Shown here: one piece after another, positions 1-7,887 of the stretch
Layout of the letters: each line of letters begins with the position of its first letter
Numbering within the stretch: position 1 is the stretch's first letter
Source of the DNA: Pseudomonas hamedanensis
Lineage (GTDB): Bacteria > Pseudomonadota > Gammaproteobacteria > Pseudomonadales > Pseudomonadaceae
Direction: 5' to 3'
Length of the DNA: 64,000 nucleotides
NCBI RefSeq assembly: GCF_014268595.2
Contig: NZ_CP077091.1
Coordinates: 1,510,501 to 1,574,500, forward strand
The notes under the pieces: model-generated
The model's input: the letters and a program-made list of their open reading frames with translations, nothing else
Databases searched by the model: none
What the model was told of the DNA's origin: nothing
Position numbers and translations under genes: made by a program

Positions 1-103
1 CGCCTTGCGCACCGCCGAACTGTTCAAGCAGCAGGTTGGCCAGGCCCGGGTTGGGCTCGGCAACACGAACGGTGTATTGAAGTCGCTTGTTATGTAGAAA
101 CAT
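1..103 (-). CDS. Manganese-containing catalase, N-terminal fragment
   Basis: This is the 5' end of a gene that runs off the left edge of the window, on the minus strand. The visible 34 residues begin MFLHNKRLQYTVRVAEPNPG and continue through a leucine-rich stretch ending FGGAQG. I recognise this as the very conserved start of non-haem manganese catalases (KatN type), which dismutate hydrogen peroxide in the cytoplasm with a dimanganese centre. The metal ligands lie further in and cannot be checked here. A GAGGAG ribosome binding site lies about 8 bases before the ATG. Peroxide detoxification fits the stress genes that follow. Confidence 0.8.
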   Translation of the reverse strand, partial: MFLHNKRLQYTVRVAEPNPGLANLLLEQFGGAQG

Positions 104-334
104 GACAAATCTCCTCAGTCTTGAGTTGAGCGCGGCGCTGTCCACGGTTAAACAACGGCCTACCCTGTTGTGAAGCACGGGCGCTGAGGAAATTTCAAAA
201 AAAATCACGCTTCAAGACAAATGGTTGGAACTGCCGAACAAGCGAAACGGCCCGCTCCGCTGCGCCTGGTCACTTGCTTTGAACCACTGACGAGGCGCGC
301 GGCTCCCAGTGAAAACACCCCAGGAGCCGACACC

Positions 335-583
335 ATGAATGCCTTCAAACATCTGCTCACGGCGGCCCAGGTTACGCGCTTGCGGGCGCTCGACACCTGG
401 CACCAGACCCTGGACGATCAGGCCCTGCGCATGGAGTGCCCGGACCGCTATCACGAAGAGTTGCTGCGTCAGTGCGATGAAATGGATCGGCGCGGCATCG
501 TCACCTGGAGCGAGTGGCGCGATTTGCGCATCGAGGCGGATCAGGCCTACCTGCGCGCCATTGCCGGTAATGACTATCACTGA
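335..583 (+). CDS. Small hypothetical protein (82 aa)
   Basis: The reading frame is open further upstream, but the ATG at 335 is preferred because AGGAG lies about 9 bases before it. The product is a short, charged, probably soluble helical protein (MNAFKHLLTAAQVTRL..., ending AIAGNDYH), with no signal peptide or membrane segment. I do not recognise a family with certainty. The stop lies 38 bases before the YbdK gene on the same strand, so the two are probably co-transcribed. Confidence 0.6.
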   Translation: MNAFKHLLTAAQVTRLRALDTWHQTLDDQALRMECPDRYHEELLRQCDEMDRRGIVTWSEWRDLRIEADQAYLRAIAGNDYH

Positions 584-621
584 CCGCCATTGCCCAGCCC
601 TCCAGCCTTGCGAGCCCTCCC

Positions 622-1740
622 ATGAGCGATCCACGATTCGGTATCGAAGAAGAATATTTCATCACCGACCTGCACAGCCGCGAGATGGTCGGTCGTCCTC
701 CAGCCGAGGCGATTGAGGCGTGCAAGGCGGCCATGGGAGACGCATTCGCCAGCGAGATGTTTCAGGGCCAGATTGAAGTGGCCTCACCAGTGTTCACCGA
801 TTTCAGTCAGGCCAGCGACTATCTGCGCGGCGCACGCCAGACCCTGAGCGCAGCACTTGAGCCTTTCGGGCTCGGGCTGCTTTGCGCGGGCAGTCATCCG
901 CTGGCCGATTGGCGCGATCAGGTGCCCACCGCCGAAGCGCACTTTATCCAGCTGTTCCAGGACTACGGCCACGTTGCGCGGCGCAGCGTGCTGTCGGGCC
1001 TGCACGTGCACGTCGAAGTGCCGCCGCCGTTCGATCGCATCCAGGTAATGAACCAAGTGTTGCCGTGGACGCCGCTGCTGCTGGCGTTGAGTTGTTCCTC
1101 TGCGCTGTGGGACGGCGCCGACAGCGGTTTCATGAGTTATCGACAAGTGGCCTGCGGCGAGTGGCCGCGCATGGGCGTGCCGCCGATGTTTGTCGATCAG
1201 CGCGACTACGACGGGCACATCGCGTTTCTCAGCGAGATCGGCACGATTCATCAACCGAGCGAATGCTGGTGGGGCATCCGTCCCGCCGTGCGTTACCCGA
1301 CGCTTGAGTTACGCATGACCGACGCCTGCCCGCGGGTTGAGGATGCGCTGACGCTCGCCGGGTTGTTCCGCGTACTGGTCACCCACGCCATGGAACAAGC
1401 GCAACCCGGCGCGACTTATGACCTGCGCGCTCGGGCGATACTTGAAGAGAACCACTGGCGCGCCAAACGCTTTGGTATCCATGGCAGGTTCATCGTGCCG
1501 GGCAGCGGCACCGAGTGCACCGCTGAACAATGGCTAGGGATGGCTCAACTGCAATTTGCCGAAACGGCCAGGCAGTTGCGTATGCCTTTGCTGTTCGAAC
1601 ACGCCAGCAACATCATCGCCGAGGGCACCAGCGCCGACCGGCAACTGGCTGTGTTCAATCAGGCCCTCAAGCAGCACGGTGCCCGCTCGGCCTTGTCACG
1701 GGTGACCGCGCTGCTGCTTGAGGAAACCGCGGCGGGTTGA
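622..1740 (+). CDS. ybdK: YbdK-family carboxylate-amine ligase (glutamate-cysteine ligase 2 type)
   Basis: The 372-aa product starts MSDPRFGIEEEYFITD; FGIEEE is the signature of the GCS2/YbdK family. Further conserved blocks include the HVHVEV stretch after SGLHVHV and WGIRP..YPTLELR near residues 215-230. The family are ATP-dependent carboxylate-amine ligases related to gamma-glutamylcysteine synthetase; E. coli YbdK has weak glutamate-cysteine ligase activity and its natural substrate is uncertain. Length is usual for the family and the frame is intact. In Pseudomonas such genes sit among general-stress genes, as here. It is not the main GshA. The function call is family level only. Confidence 0.85.
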   Translation: MSDPRFGIEEEYFITDLHSREMVGRPPAEAIEACKAAMGDAFASEMFQGQIEVASPVFTDFSQASDYLRGARQTLSAALEPFGLGLLCAGSHPLADWRDQVPTAEAHFIQLFQDYGHVARRSVLSGLHVHVEVPPPFDRIQVMNQVLPWTPLLLALSCSSALWDGADSGFMSYRQVACGEWPRMGVPPMFVDQRDYDGHIAFLSEIGTIHQPSECWWGIRPAVRYPTLELRMTDACPRVEDALTLAGLFRVLVTHAMEQAQPGATYDLRARAILEENHWRAKRFGIHGRFIVPGSGTECTAEQWLGMAQLQFAETARQLRMPLLFEHASNIIAEGTSADRQLAVFNQALKQHGARSALSRVTALLLEETAAG

Positions 1741-1761
1741 GGCGCCAAAGGGCACGCCGCG

Positions 1762-1932
1762 TCAATCACCCTTGCCCGCTCGGCTACCGCCGTGGCTATG
1801 TTGCCCGCCAACGCGCGCCTTCTCCGCTCGATCCAGCTTGACGTTGGCCGTGGGGTCACCTTTTTTGCCTGCGCCTTTGATCTTTTGCGGATCATCGGCG
1901 AAAGAGTGCTCGCTTCGATGTTTCTCAGTCAT
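1762..1932 (-). CDS. Small hydrophilic glycine/lysine-rich protein (56 aa), KGG-protein-like
   Basis: This short minus-strand gene reads MTEKHRSEHSFADDPQKIKG, then GAGKKGDPTANVKLD, and ends with RVGGQHSHGGSRAGKGD. A GGGAG ribosome binding site lies about 9 bases before the ATG. The product is very hydrophilic and low-complexity. Its end (GGQHSHGG) resembles the KGGQNSHGGG tail of the two KGG-repeat proteins encoded just downstream on the other strand, suggesting a relative with a single degenerate motif. It is divergent from those genes across an AT-rich intergenic stretch that probably carries promoters. I infer a stress-linked role from context only. Confidence 0.65.
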   Translation of the reverse strand: MTEKHRSEHSFADDPQKIKGAGKKGDPTANVKLDRAEKARVGGQHSHGGSRAGKGD

Positions 1933-2281
1933 GGCTGTTGCTCCCGTTCATCTTTCATAGTTGCTTATAACGCCCGGCCATTGGGCATTGACAAAACACT
2001 AGCACTGCAACTCTGCCGCCCCCACCCGAGCGTCACCTGTGCCGACAAAAGGTTAATTAAGCGAAGCGGCGATAACACTGACAGCAGCATTTTAATATCA
2101 TAAAAAATTATACGAAGCGGCAGCGAATTCGGTGCACTGTATAAGTTTCTCTGCAACCGATACCGTTCATCGGCTCTGATAAAAAATCTTCAAACGTTTC
2201 TCACCGTCGCGTTATCGGAATAATTGTCCGCAGCAACAAACGGACAACTAGCGAAACGTCAATCGATACTGGAGAACTATC

Positions 2282-2458
2282 ATGACTACTGGTAATAAAA
2301 ATCCGGGTAACTTCGCCAACGATCGCGAGAAAGCATCCGAGGCGGGTAAAAAAGGCGGTCAGGCCTCCGGCGGCAACTTCGCCAACGACCGGGAGAAAGC
2401 ATCCGAGGCCGGTCGTAAAGGAGGCCAGAACAGCCACGGCGGTGGTCGCAAATCCTGA
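2282..2458 (+). CDS. Stress-induced KGG-repeat protein (58 aa)
   Basis: The protein is built of two tandem copies of a unit of about 20 residues, GNFANDREKASEAG followed by KKGGQ or RKGGQ, and ends NSHGGGRKS. This is the KGG (stress-induced bacterial acidophilic repeat) motif found in E. coli YciG and fungal Con-10. Such proteins are small, highly hydrophilic and disordered, and accumulate in stationary phase or desiccation; no biochemical reaction is known. GGAG lies 8 bases before the ATG. It is followed by a hairpin and then by a longer paralogue. The AT-rich DNA at about 2080-2130 and a TATAAG-like box at about 2140 could hold its promoter. Confidence 0.85.
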   Translation: MTTGNKNPGNFANDREKASEAGKKGGQASGGNFANDREKASEAGRKGGQNSHGGGRKS

Positions 2459-2781
2459 GCAAGGGAACCCGGGGCAGCCTGGCTGCCCTTTGCGGTCAAT
2501 GGCTGACAGGTCATAAGCAGAACCCGGTCATGGGGTGGTAGCGGATGCAACGCGGTGAGTTGCGCCGCCACTGGTGGCAACGTAACCAGCCCGTCGCCAA
2601 CCATGACCTTCCTGCTCAGACAAACGGCAAGACAGTTATGCAGCAATAAACAACTTGGCGACAACCGTTATAAGCAAAACAGCAACACGCAACTTCATGG
2701 CATTTGACGGACAACAAGGGCGCTATCTTTATAGCACTCAAAGTTCGACTTTTTGCCCATACAAACATGAGGTAAGTTGAA
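2459..2781. other. Intergenic region between the two KGG genes
   Basis: About 320 bases without a convincing gene. It holds the hairpin at 2472-2488. The last 150 bases become AT-richer (around 2640-2770), as expected for a promoter of the second KGG gene. No clear operator palindrome was seen. Confidence 0.4.
2472..2488 (+). terminator. Hairpin after the first KGG gene
   Basis: GGGCAGC, a 3-base loop CTG, then GCTGCCC and a short TTT run, 14 bases after the stop codon. The stem is perfect (7 bp) but the T-run is short, so it may be a weak or leaky terminator. Confidence 0.55.
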
Positions 2782-3135
2782 ATGGCACAAGATAAACAAG
2801 GCGGCATGTCGGTTAACGAAGCGGGTAAAAAAGGTGGCGAAGCCACTTCGGCTTCCCATGACAAAGAGTTCTACCAAGAGATTGGCAGCAAAGGTGGCCA
2901 AAACAGTGGTGGCAACTTCAAGAACGATCCCGAACGTGCAGCCGAAGCCGGCAGCAAGGGCGGCCAGAACAGTGGCGGCAACTTCAAAAATGATCCGCAA
3001 CGCGCAGCCGAAGCCGGCAGCAAAGGCGGCCAGAACAGCGGCGGCAACTTCGCCAATGACCGTGAAAAAGCATCCGAGGCCGGGCGCAAGGGCGGCGAAA
3101 ACAGCCATGGGGGTGGGCGCAACAGCAATAGCTGA
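2782..3135 (+). CDS. Stress-induced KGG-repeat protein with five motifs (117 aa)
   Basis: The longer paralogue of the 58-aa protein upstream. It carries five KGG motifs (GKKGGEA, three GSKGGQN, GRKGGEN), spaced by 20 residues in the middle copies and joined by GNFKNDPxRAAEAG linkers. The tail ENSHGGGRNSNS matches the tail of the shorter protein. It is entirely hydrophilic, with no signal or membrane segment. GAGGT lies 9 bases before the ATG. The central units are nearly identical, which points to expansion by tandem duplication. The family is linked to general stress (RpoS-type) responses; the molecular role is unknown. Confidence 0.85.
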   Translation: MAQDKQGGMSVNEAGKKGGEATSASHDKEFYQEIGSKGGQNSGGNFKNDPERAAEAGSKGGQNSGGNFKNDPQRAAEAGSKGGQNSGGNFANDREKASEAGRKGGENSHGGGRNSNS

Positions 3136-3145
3136 TGCGCCGGTT

Positions 3146-3174
3146 GCAGGGGAGCCTCGCTCCCCTGCCGTTTT
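3146..3174 (+). terminator. Rho-independent terminator after the KGG gene
   Basis: Perfect 10-bp stem GCAGGGGAGC / GCTCCCCTGC with the 3-base loop CTC, followed by CGTTTT. It starts 11 bases after the stop codon. Confidence 0.85.
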
Positions 3175-3210
3175 GAGTTAACCGCCGAACCCGCTTATCA
3201 GGAGGTCCTC

Positions 3211-3471
3211 ATGTCAACCGACCCGCCAAACCTTGGCTGTGCGTGTCCGGAATGCACGTGCGACTGTCCCCGCGACAGCACATTCGAGCGTGACGGCAAG
3301 CGCTTTTGCAGCCAGGCCTGCGCCGATCTGCACCCGGATGGGCAGCCCTGCCCGGCCGCCGATTGCCACTGCGAACGAAGCGTGAAGCTGGGCGAGCGTA
3401 GCGTCAGCGATTCGAAACTCGACGAAGCGGTCGAGGAAACCTTTCCCGCCAGCGATCCGATCTCACCCTGA
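3211..3471 (+). CDS. Bacterial metallothionein with an acidic C-terminal tail
   Basis: The 86-aa protein opens with a cysteine-rich domain (CACPECTCDCP, then FCSQACADLH and CPAADCHCE), the cysteine and histidine pattern of bacterial SmtA/BmtA metallothioneins, which bind zinc and cadmium in a cytoplasmic metal-thiolate cluster. Ten cysteines fall within residues 10-54. The remaining residues form a cysteine-free tail ending LDEAVEETFPASDPISP. Similar EETFPASDP tails occur on other small Pseudomonas proteins (from memory). A strong AGGAGG ribosome binding site lies 5 bases before the ATG. It follows a terminator, so it has its own promoter. Confidence 0.88.
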   Translation: MSTDPPNLGCACPECTCDCPRDSTFERDGKRFCSQACADLHPDGQPCPAADCHCERSVKLGERSVSDSKLDEAVEETFPASDPISP

Positions 3472-3573
3472 CGTTCGGTGCGCATCGTGAGGGCGCACAG
3501 CCGCGCCTCATGCCGATGGAACAACGCTGTGCGCCCGGTGTGCGGCGCCCAACCAACCGTGGAGGAATGCCCC

Positions 3574-4893
3574 ATGATCGCCCCAGCAACCGGTATGAAG
3601 CCGGGGACGTGCTACGCCATTGAAAGCGTTGAACGTGCGCCGCAGTTCCCCGGTTTTTTTCTCGATGGCAAATATTACCTCGGCCCGGAATTGCAGACGG
3701 CCGTGGGCTGGCTCGAAGGCCAGGATTTCATTTACGACCAGCTCGACCCGACCGGCGAACCGATCTACCCCGACCGACGCGTCGGCCAGATCCAGAACCT
3801 GGCACTGACGCTCGGTGACGGTCAGCGTCTTGCGCTCAATGAAATTCCCTACCCGACCACAGCCGAACCCGAGGCTGCGGCGCCGCACAGCCGCGATGAT
3901 TTGCCACCGAATCAACAGCGTAAAACGCGACTGTCCGGCAAACTCGTGGTAATCACCGGAGCCTCCAGCGGCATCGGTCGCGCCGCTGCTCAAGCGTTCG
4001 CCGACGAACAGGCCAGGCTGGTACTCGCAGCGCGCGACGAGGTCGCCCTCGCCGAGGTGGTGGACGAATGTGTCGCGCGCGGCGCGGCGGCGCTGGCGGT
4101 CCGCACCGATGTCACCGACAGCGCGCAAATGCAGGCGCTGGCAAGCCAGGCAGCTGAGTTTGGCGATGGCCGGATTGACATCTGGATCAACAACGCCGGG
4201 GTCGGCGCAGTGGGCAGCTTCGAGCAGACGCCGCTCGACGTGCATGAGCAAGTGCTGCAGACCGACTTGCTCGGTTATCTGCGCGGCGCTTATGTGGTGT
4301 GGCCGTATTTCAAGGCGCAGAAGCAAGGCGTTTTGATCAACACCTTGTCGCTGGGCAGTTGGGTGGCGCAGCCGTACGCGGCCGCGTACTCGGCGAGCAA
4401 GTACGGCTTGCGCGGTTTGACCGAAGCGCTGCGCGGTGAACTGAGCGGCTGCCCGGACATTCACGTATGCGATATTTATCCAGCGGTGATCGACACCCCG
4501 GGCTTTCGCGATGGCGCCAATTTTACCGGCCACGCGCTCAAGCCCCCGCCTCCCGTTTACGACCCGCACCGGGTCGCCCGAGCGATGGTCCACTGCGCAC
4601 TCCATCCGAAACCCAGCACCACCGTCGGCGCCGCAGCCACACTGGCGCGGGCTGCGCACTTCGTACTGCCGGGCTTCCCGCAGCTATCGGGCTGGCTCAC
4701 GCGATGGGGATTCAACCGCAGTCCGGCGACGGCAACTTCGTCCGGCAACCTGTTCAATCCACCCGGCGGCGAGCGTCGCGTCGAAGGCGGCTGGCGCTCG
4801 GCCAAAGCCCAGGCATCACCGCTGTGGGTCGCTGGCGCGGCGTTGCTCGTGGGCGGATGCCTGCTGGCACTCACCCGCTCCCGCACACGATAA
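3574..4893 (+). CDS. SDR-family oxidoreductase with extra N-terminal domain and C-terminal membrane anchor
   Basis: A longer frame begins at 3478, but the ATG at 3574 has GGAGG 8 bases upstream and gives 439 residues. Residues 1-95 are a separate domain (MKPGTCYAIE..., YYLGPEL..AVGWLEGQDFIYDQ) that I cannot name. Residues 122-330 are a classical short-chain dehydrogenase: TGASSGIG (128-135, cofactor binding), NNAG (206-209), a serine at 259 and YSASK with Y272 and K276. The last 25 residues (PLWVAGAALLVGGCLLALTRSRTR) are a probable single membrane helix. The substrate is unknown. The three-part layout is unusual compared with 250-300-aa SDRs. Confidence 0.8.
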   Translation: MIAPATGMKPGTCYAIESVERAPQFPGFFLDGKYYLGPELQTAVGWLEGQDFIYDQLDPTGEPIYPDRRVGQIQNLALTLGDGQRLALNEIPYPTTAEPEAAAPHSRDDLPPNQQRKTRLSGKLVVITGASSGIGRAAAQAFADEQARLVLAARDEVALAEVVDECVARGAAALAVRTDVTDSAQMQALASQAAEFGDGRIDIWINNAGVGAVGSFEQTPLDVHEQVLQTDLLGYLRGAYVVWPYFKAQKQGVLINTLSLGSWVAQPYAAAYSASKYGLRGLTEALRGELSGCPDIHVCDIYPAVIDTPGFRDGANFTGHALKPPPPVYDPHRVARAMVHCALHPKPSTTVGAAATLARAAHFVLPGFPQLSGWLTRWGFNRSPATATSSGNLFNPPGGERRVEGGWRSAKAQASPLWVAGAALLVGGCLLALTRSRTR

Positions 4894-4904
4894 CCGAAAC
4901 GCCT

Positions 4905-5332
4905 TCGCGAGCAGGCTCGCTCCCACATTAGAACCGGGGACAAGGCGCAGATCTAGCCGCCACCCCAAGCCCCTGTAGGAGCGAGCCTGCTCGCGAAGAG
5001 GCCATAACATTCAACATCCATGTCGCCCGGGACGCCGCTTTCGCGAGCAGGCTCACTCCTACATTAAAACCGGGGACATAACCCAGATCTGACTGACACC
5101 CGAAGGCCCCTGTAGGAGTGAGCCTGCTCGCGAAGAGGCCATAACATTCAACATCCATGTCGCCTGGGATGCCGCTTTCGCGAGCAGGCTCGCTCCTACA
5201 TTAAACCGGGGACATGACCCAGACCTGACTGACACCCGAAGGTCCCTGTGGGAGTGAGCCTGCTCGCGAAGAGGCCACATTCAACGTCCATGTCGCCTGG
5301 GATGCCGCTTTCGCGAGCAGGCTCGCTCCCAC
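4905..5332. repeat. Tandem array of seven REP palindromes (REPIN-like block)
   Basis: Seven copies of a palindromic REP alternate in orientation: TCGCGAGCAGGCTCGCTCC at 4905, 5041, 5178 and 5311, and the opposite form (TGTAGGAG.GAGCCTGCTCGCGAA) at 4974, 5111 and 5247. The whole unit of about 133-137 bases repeats a little over three times, with well-conserved DNA between the REPs (CATTCAACATCCATGTCGCC). It fills the gap between two convergent genes. REPs in Pseudomonas are spread by RAYT transposases; no RAYT gene lies in this window. Confidence 0.9.
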
Positions 5333-5357
5333 GCTAAAAAAGCCAGATTGTCCGCGC

Positions 5358-6302
5358 TCAGCGTTCGCGGGTCACGGTCAGGGCAACCACGGCGATGCGT
5401 TCGACGCGTTCGTAGCCGGGCTTGAGCAGTTCTTCGCTGAACACATCCGGGTCGAGTTCGCGATAGGTCCAGGCGTATTGTTCGCCTGACACCATCGGCT
5501 CGATCGCCTGACGAAACGGATCCTGCCCCGCGACGATCGCCACTCCGGTGTACACCAGCAAAGTGCCGCCCACTTCCAGGCGCGGCAGCGACTCGCGCAC
5601 GATACGCACCGACAGGCCTTCGCCCAGCGTGCCGCCGCCGTGGCGATAGGCGCGCTGCTGCTGATCGTTCATGTAAGGCGGGTTGGCAACGATCAGATCA
5701 AACAGCCCTTCTACGCTGGCCAGGACATCGCTGCGATAGACGCTTACGTTGCTCGCCCCGGCCAGTTCGGCATTGACCGCCGCCAGGCGCAGCGCCCGCG
5801 GATTGATGTCCACCGCGAGCACCTCGGCATCACGCCGCGAACGGCCCACCACGACCGCACCGATGCCGCTGCCGCAGCCGATGTCGACGGCGCGTCTGAC
5901 CGGTGCAAAGCGTGTTTGCAACTGCGCGTCAATCGCTTGGGCGAAGCGATAACTGTCCGGGCCGAAAAACACCGCGTCGGTGTCGCTGGTCGGCCAGGCC
6001 GAATGCACAAACAACAGCTCGCCGAGCCGCGACCAGCGCACGCTGCTGCGCCACAACGTGTCTTGGCGCTCGATTACCCCGGCGCGATCGAGCAGCGCCC
6101 GATCCTCGTCACTGAACAGCTCAGGGTCGAACGGCATCGACCAACCGAACACATCACGCCAATCCCGCGCCTGAGGCACCGGGACGCGCTGGTAGTAGCG
6201 CTCATGGGTCAAGGGTGACGGGGTGATGAACTGATAACCACTGTCGAGCAAGCGCTTGCCCAGATCGAGCAACGCCCGATCCGCCGTTTGTTGTACTGAC
6301 AT
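5358..6302 (-). CDS. Class I SAM-dependent methyltransferase (PrmB/RlmG-like)
   Basis: The start at 6302 (MSVQQTADRALLD) is chosen because AGGAGG lies just upstream; it gives 314 aa. The SAM-binding motif is VDIGCGSGIGAVVVG, followed by AVDINPRAL. The NPPY motif (VANPPYMND) is the substrate-amine-binding signature of N-methyltransferases acting on nucleobases or glutamine side chains. The N-terminal 120 residues are a family-specific domain. It starts 13 bases after the stop of the iron-binding enzyme gene, so the two form an operon. The substrate is unknown; NPPY argues for an amide or base nitrogen, but pairing with a putative oxygenase could also mean a small molecule. Confidence 0.8.
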   Translation of the reverse strand: MSVQQTADRALLDLGKRLLDSGYQFITPSPLTHERYYQRVPVPQARDWRDVFGWSMPFDPELFSDEDRALLDRAGVIERQDTLWRSSVRWSRLGELLFVHSAWPTSDTDAVFFGPDSYRFAQAIDAQLQTRFAPVRRAVDIGCGSGIGAVVVGRSRRDAEVLAVDINPRALRLAAVNAELAGASNVSVYRSDVLASVEGLFDLIVANPPYMNDQQQRAYRHGGGTLGEGLSVRIVRESLPRLEVGGTLLVYTGVAIVAGQDPFRQAIEPMVSGEQYAWTYRELDPDVFSEELLKPGYERVERIAVVALTVTRER

Positions 6303-6315
6303 GTTTCCTCCTGAA

Positions 6316-7686
6316 TCAGCGCAGTTGCCCGCGCAACTCGACAAAACGCCGGGTCGCAAACAGCCCCGCCGGCCGCCAGTGACGCCGGGCCGATAGCCAC
6401 GGCAACAAGGCTTGCATCTGTTCGCCAGGCGTCAGCGGTTCGAGCTGTTCGCGCAGCGCGAGCAGCTCTGCATCCTCAATTTCGTCCTGAGCCGCGCCCG
6501 GGGCCTGAGCCGCGACGTGCGGCCGGGTCCGCGGGGCGTATTGCGTGTCAGTGATCCAGTCACGCAGCAGTTGTTTTTCATAGCCGCTGAACACCCCGAA
6601 CATCACAGCCTCGCTGCCATCGATCAGTTGCCAGAAACGACTCTGCTCCACCGGCTCGCCGCGCTTGATCCAGCCTTTGCGCTGCAACGCCGCGAGGAAC
6701 TCGCCCATCTGCCCCGGCACCGCCAGCCACTGATTGATCGTGCGATTTTCGAGGCGGCAATAATCGGAGTGCATGTGCTGACCGAACACGCATTTGCGTT
6801 CCAGCATGGCAATCACTTCCCGCTCCAGATCAAACGCCTGGATGACATCGGTCGAGCCTTTGCCCAGATCATTGAGTCGATACCCGAGGCTGACGCGCCG
6901 ATAAAACGCCTCCCGCTCGGCGCCCAGCGGCAGCAACTGCAACAGCGCCTGCACCGCTTTGTGGGCATGACCGGTACTGGCGTTGTCGATGGTCACGTGC
7001 AAGCGGAAATACTGCGGATCGATACCCAGCTCGCGCAGCTCATAGGTGCTGATCAACAAGTGCAGCGGCAATTGTTCGTAACCCAGGTTGTAGCCGATCA
7101 CTTCCGGCAGAAACTCATCGCTGCACTGGCCCAGCGCGAGTTGCAACGCGCCCTGCAAATAGAGGTCGTCACTCAGGCCACGCAGGTCGTCGCAATCGTG
7201 CTCGGCGAGCAGCTTGCGGTAGATCAGCACATGGTTCTGCCGAGGCAGGCCATCGCCCAGTTCTTCCAGGTAAGTGTCGAGCAAATGGTCGAAACGCGGG
7301 TCCTGCCAGTGCGCGGCAATCCCGGCCAGCCAAGCGCCGTCCACTACTTTGGTCGGTGCCACATGCTGAATGAAATACAGCGCGTGGGAGCGGTTGCGGA
7401 AGTAGCGCCGCTCGCCGCCCTGCTGGCGCGTCTGCAAATATTCAGCGTATTGCGCGGCCACCGCCGCGCAACGATGCTGGGCCCATTGTTCAAGCTCTTC
7501 AGGGGTCGCAGGCAGATCGCTTGACAGCTCAGCCGCGCGGCGCAGTTGTCCTTGCAGCAGCGTCCGGGCTTGCCGACTGGCCTGTGAGTCCCGGGCCAGC
7601 AGCCGCTCATATTCCTGACGATACGAGGCCGCCTGAAAAGTACGCGTCGTGGAAGAGGTCTTGATCGCGGTTTCGATCATCGTCAT
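6316..7686 (-). CDS. Iron-containing redox enzyme family protein (haem-oxygenase-like fold)
   Basis: The 456-aa product resembles the haem-oxygenase-like diiron proteins annotated in Pseudomonas as iron-containing redox enzymes. Candidate metal ligands lie in helices with E141-E142 and H152 (EELGDGLPRQNH), E195/E204 (EVIGYNLGYEQ) and H230, D234, H240 (LHVTIDNASTGH). Family members (UndA, SznF, CADD) activate oxygen for decarboxylation, N-oxygenation or other chemistry. The product here cannot be predicted. It is the first gene of an operon with the methyltransferase, with no other gene attached. Family-level call only; no signal peptide is seen. Confidence 0.72.
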   Translation of the reverse strand: MTMIETAIKTSSTTRTFQAASYRQEYERLLARDSQASRQARTLLQGQLRRAAELSSDLPATPEELEQWAQHRCAAVAAQYAEYLQTRQQGGERRYFRNRSHALYFIQHVAPTKVVDGAWLAGIAAHWQDPRFDHLLDTYLEELGDGLPRQNHVLIYRKLLAEHDCDDLRGLSDDLYLQGALQLALGQCSDEFLPEVIGYNLGYEQLPLHLLISTYELRELGIDPQYFRLHVTIDNASTGHAHKAVQALLQLLPLGAEREAFYRRVSLGYRLNDLGKGSTDVIQAFDLEREVIAMLERKCVFGQHMHSDYCRLENRTINQWLAVPGQMGEFLAALQRKGWIKRGEPVEQSRFWQLIDGSEAVMFGVFSGYEKQLLRDWITDTQYAPRTRPHVAAQAPGAAQDEIEDAELLALREQLEPLTPGEQMQALLPWLSARRHWRPAGLFATRRFVELRGQLR

Positions 7687-7887
7687 GGCCGTTCACCTTC
7701 GCCTTGTGCGAGCAGTTTGTTCATGAACAAAAGAGTCGAACCCGGAAAAAATAATTCCTTTTTTTTGCCTTGAACATGCGCTTTGCGCCGCTTGTCGCTC
7801 ATGCGCCGATTTTTCTGAATCCTCGCCCAGCCGCTCAATCGAACCTCATGACCCCTGCCCAAAGCTGAACCGCAAAGGGATGCGCCC

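Noticed and set aside
3508..4659. 383-codon minus-strand frame
   Set aside because: It is antisense to a well-supported SDR gene and has no recognisable domain or ribosome binding site.
4905..5332. Possible CRISPR array
   Set aside because: The repeats are palindromes in alternating direction and the spacers are themselves repeated; no cas genes are present. This is a REP block.
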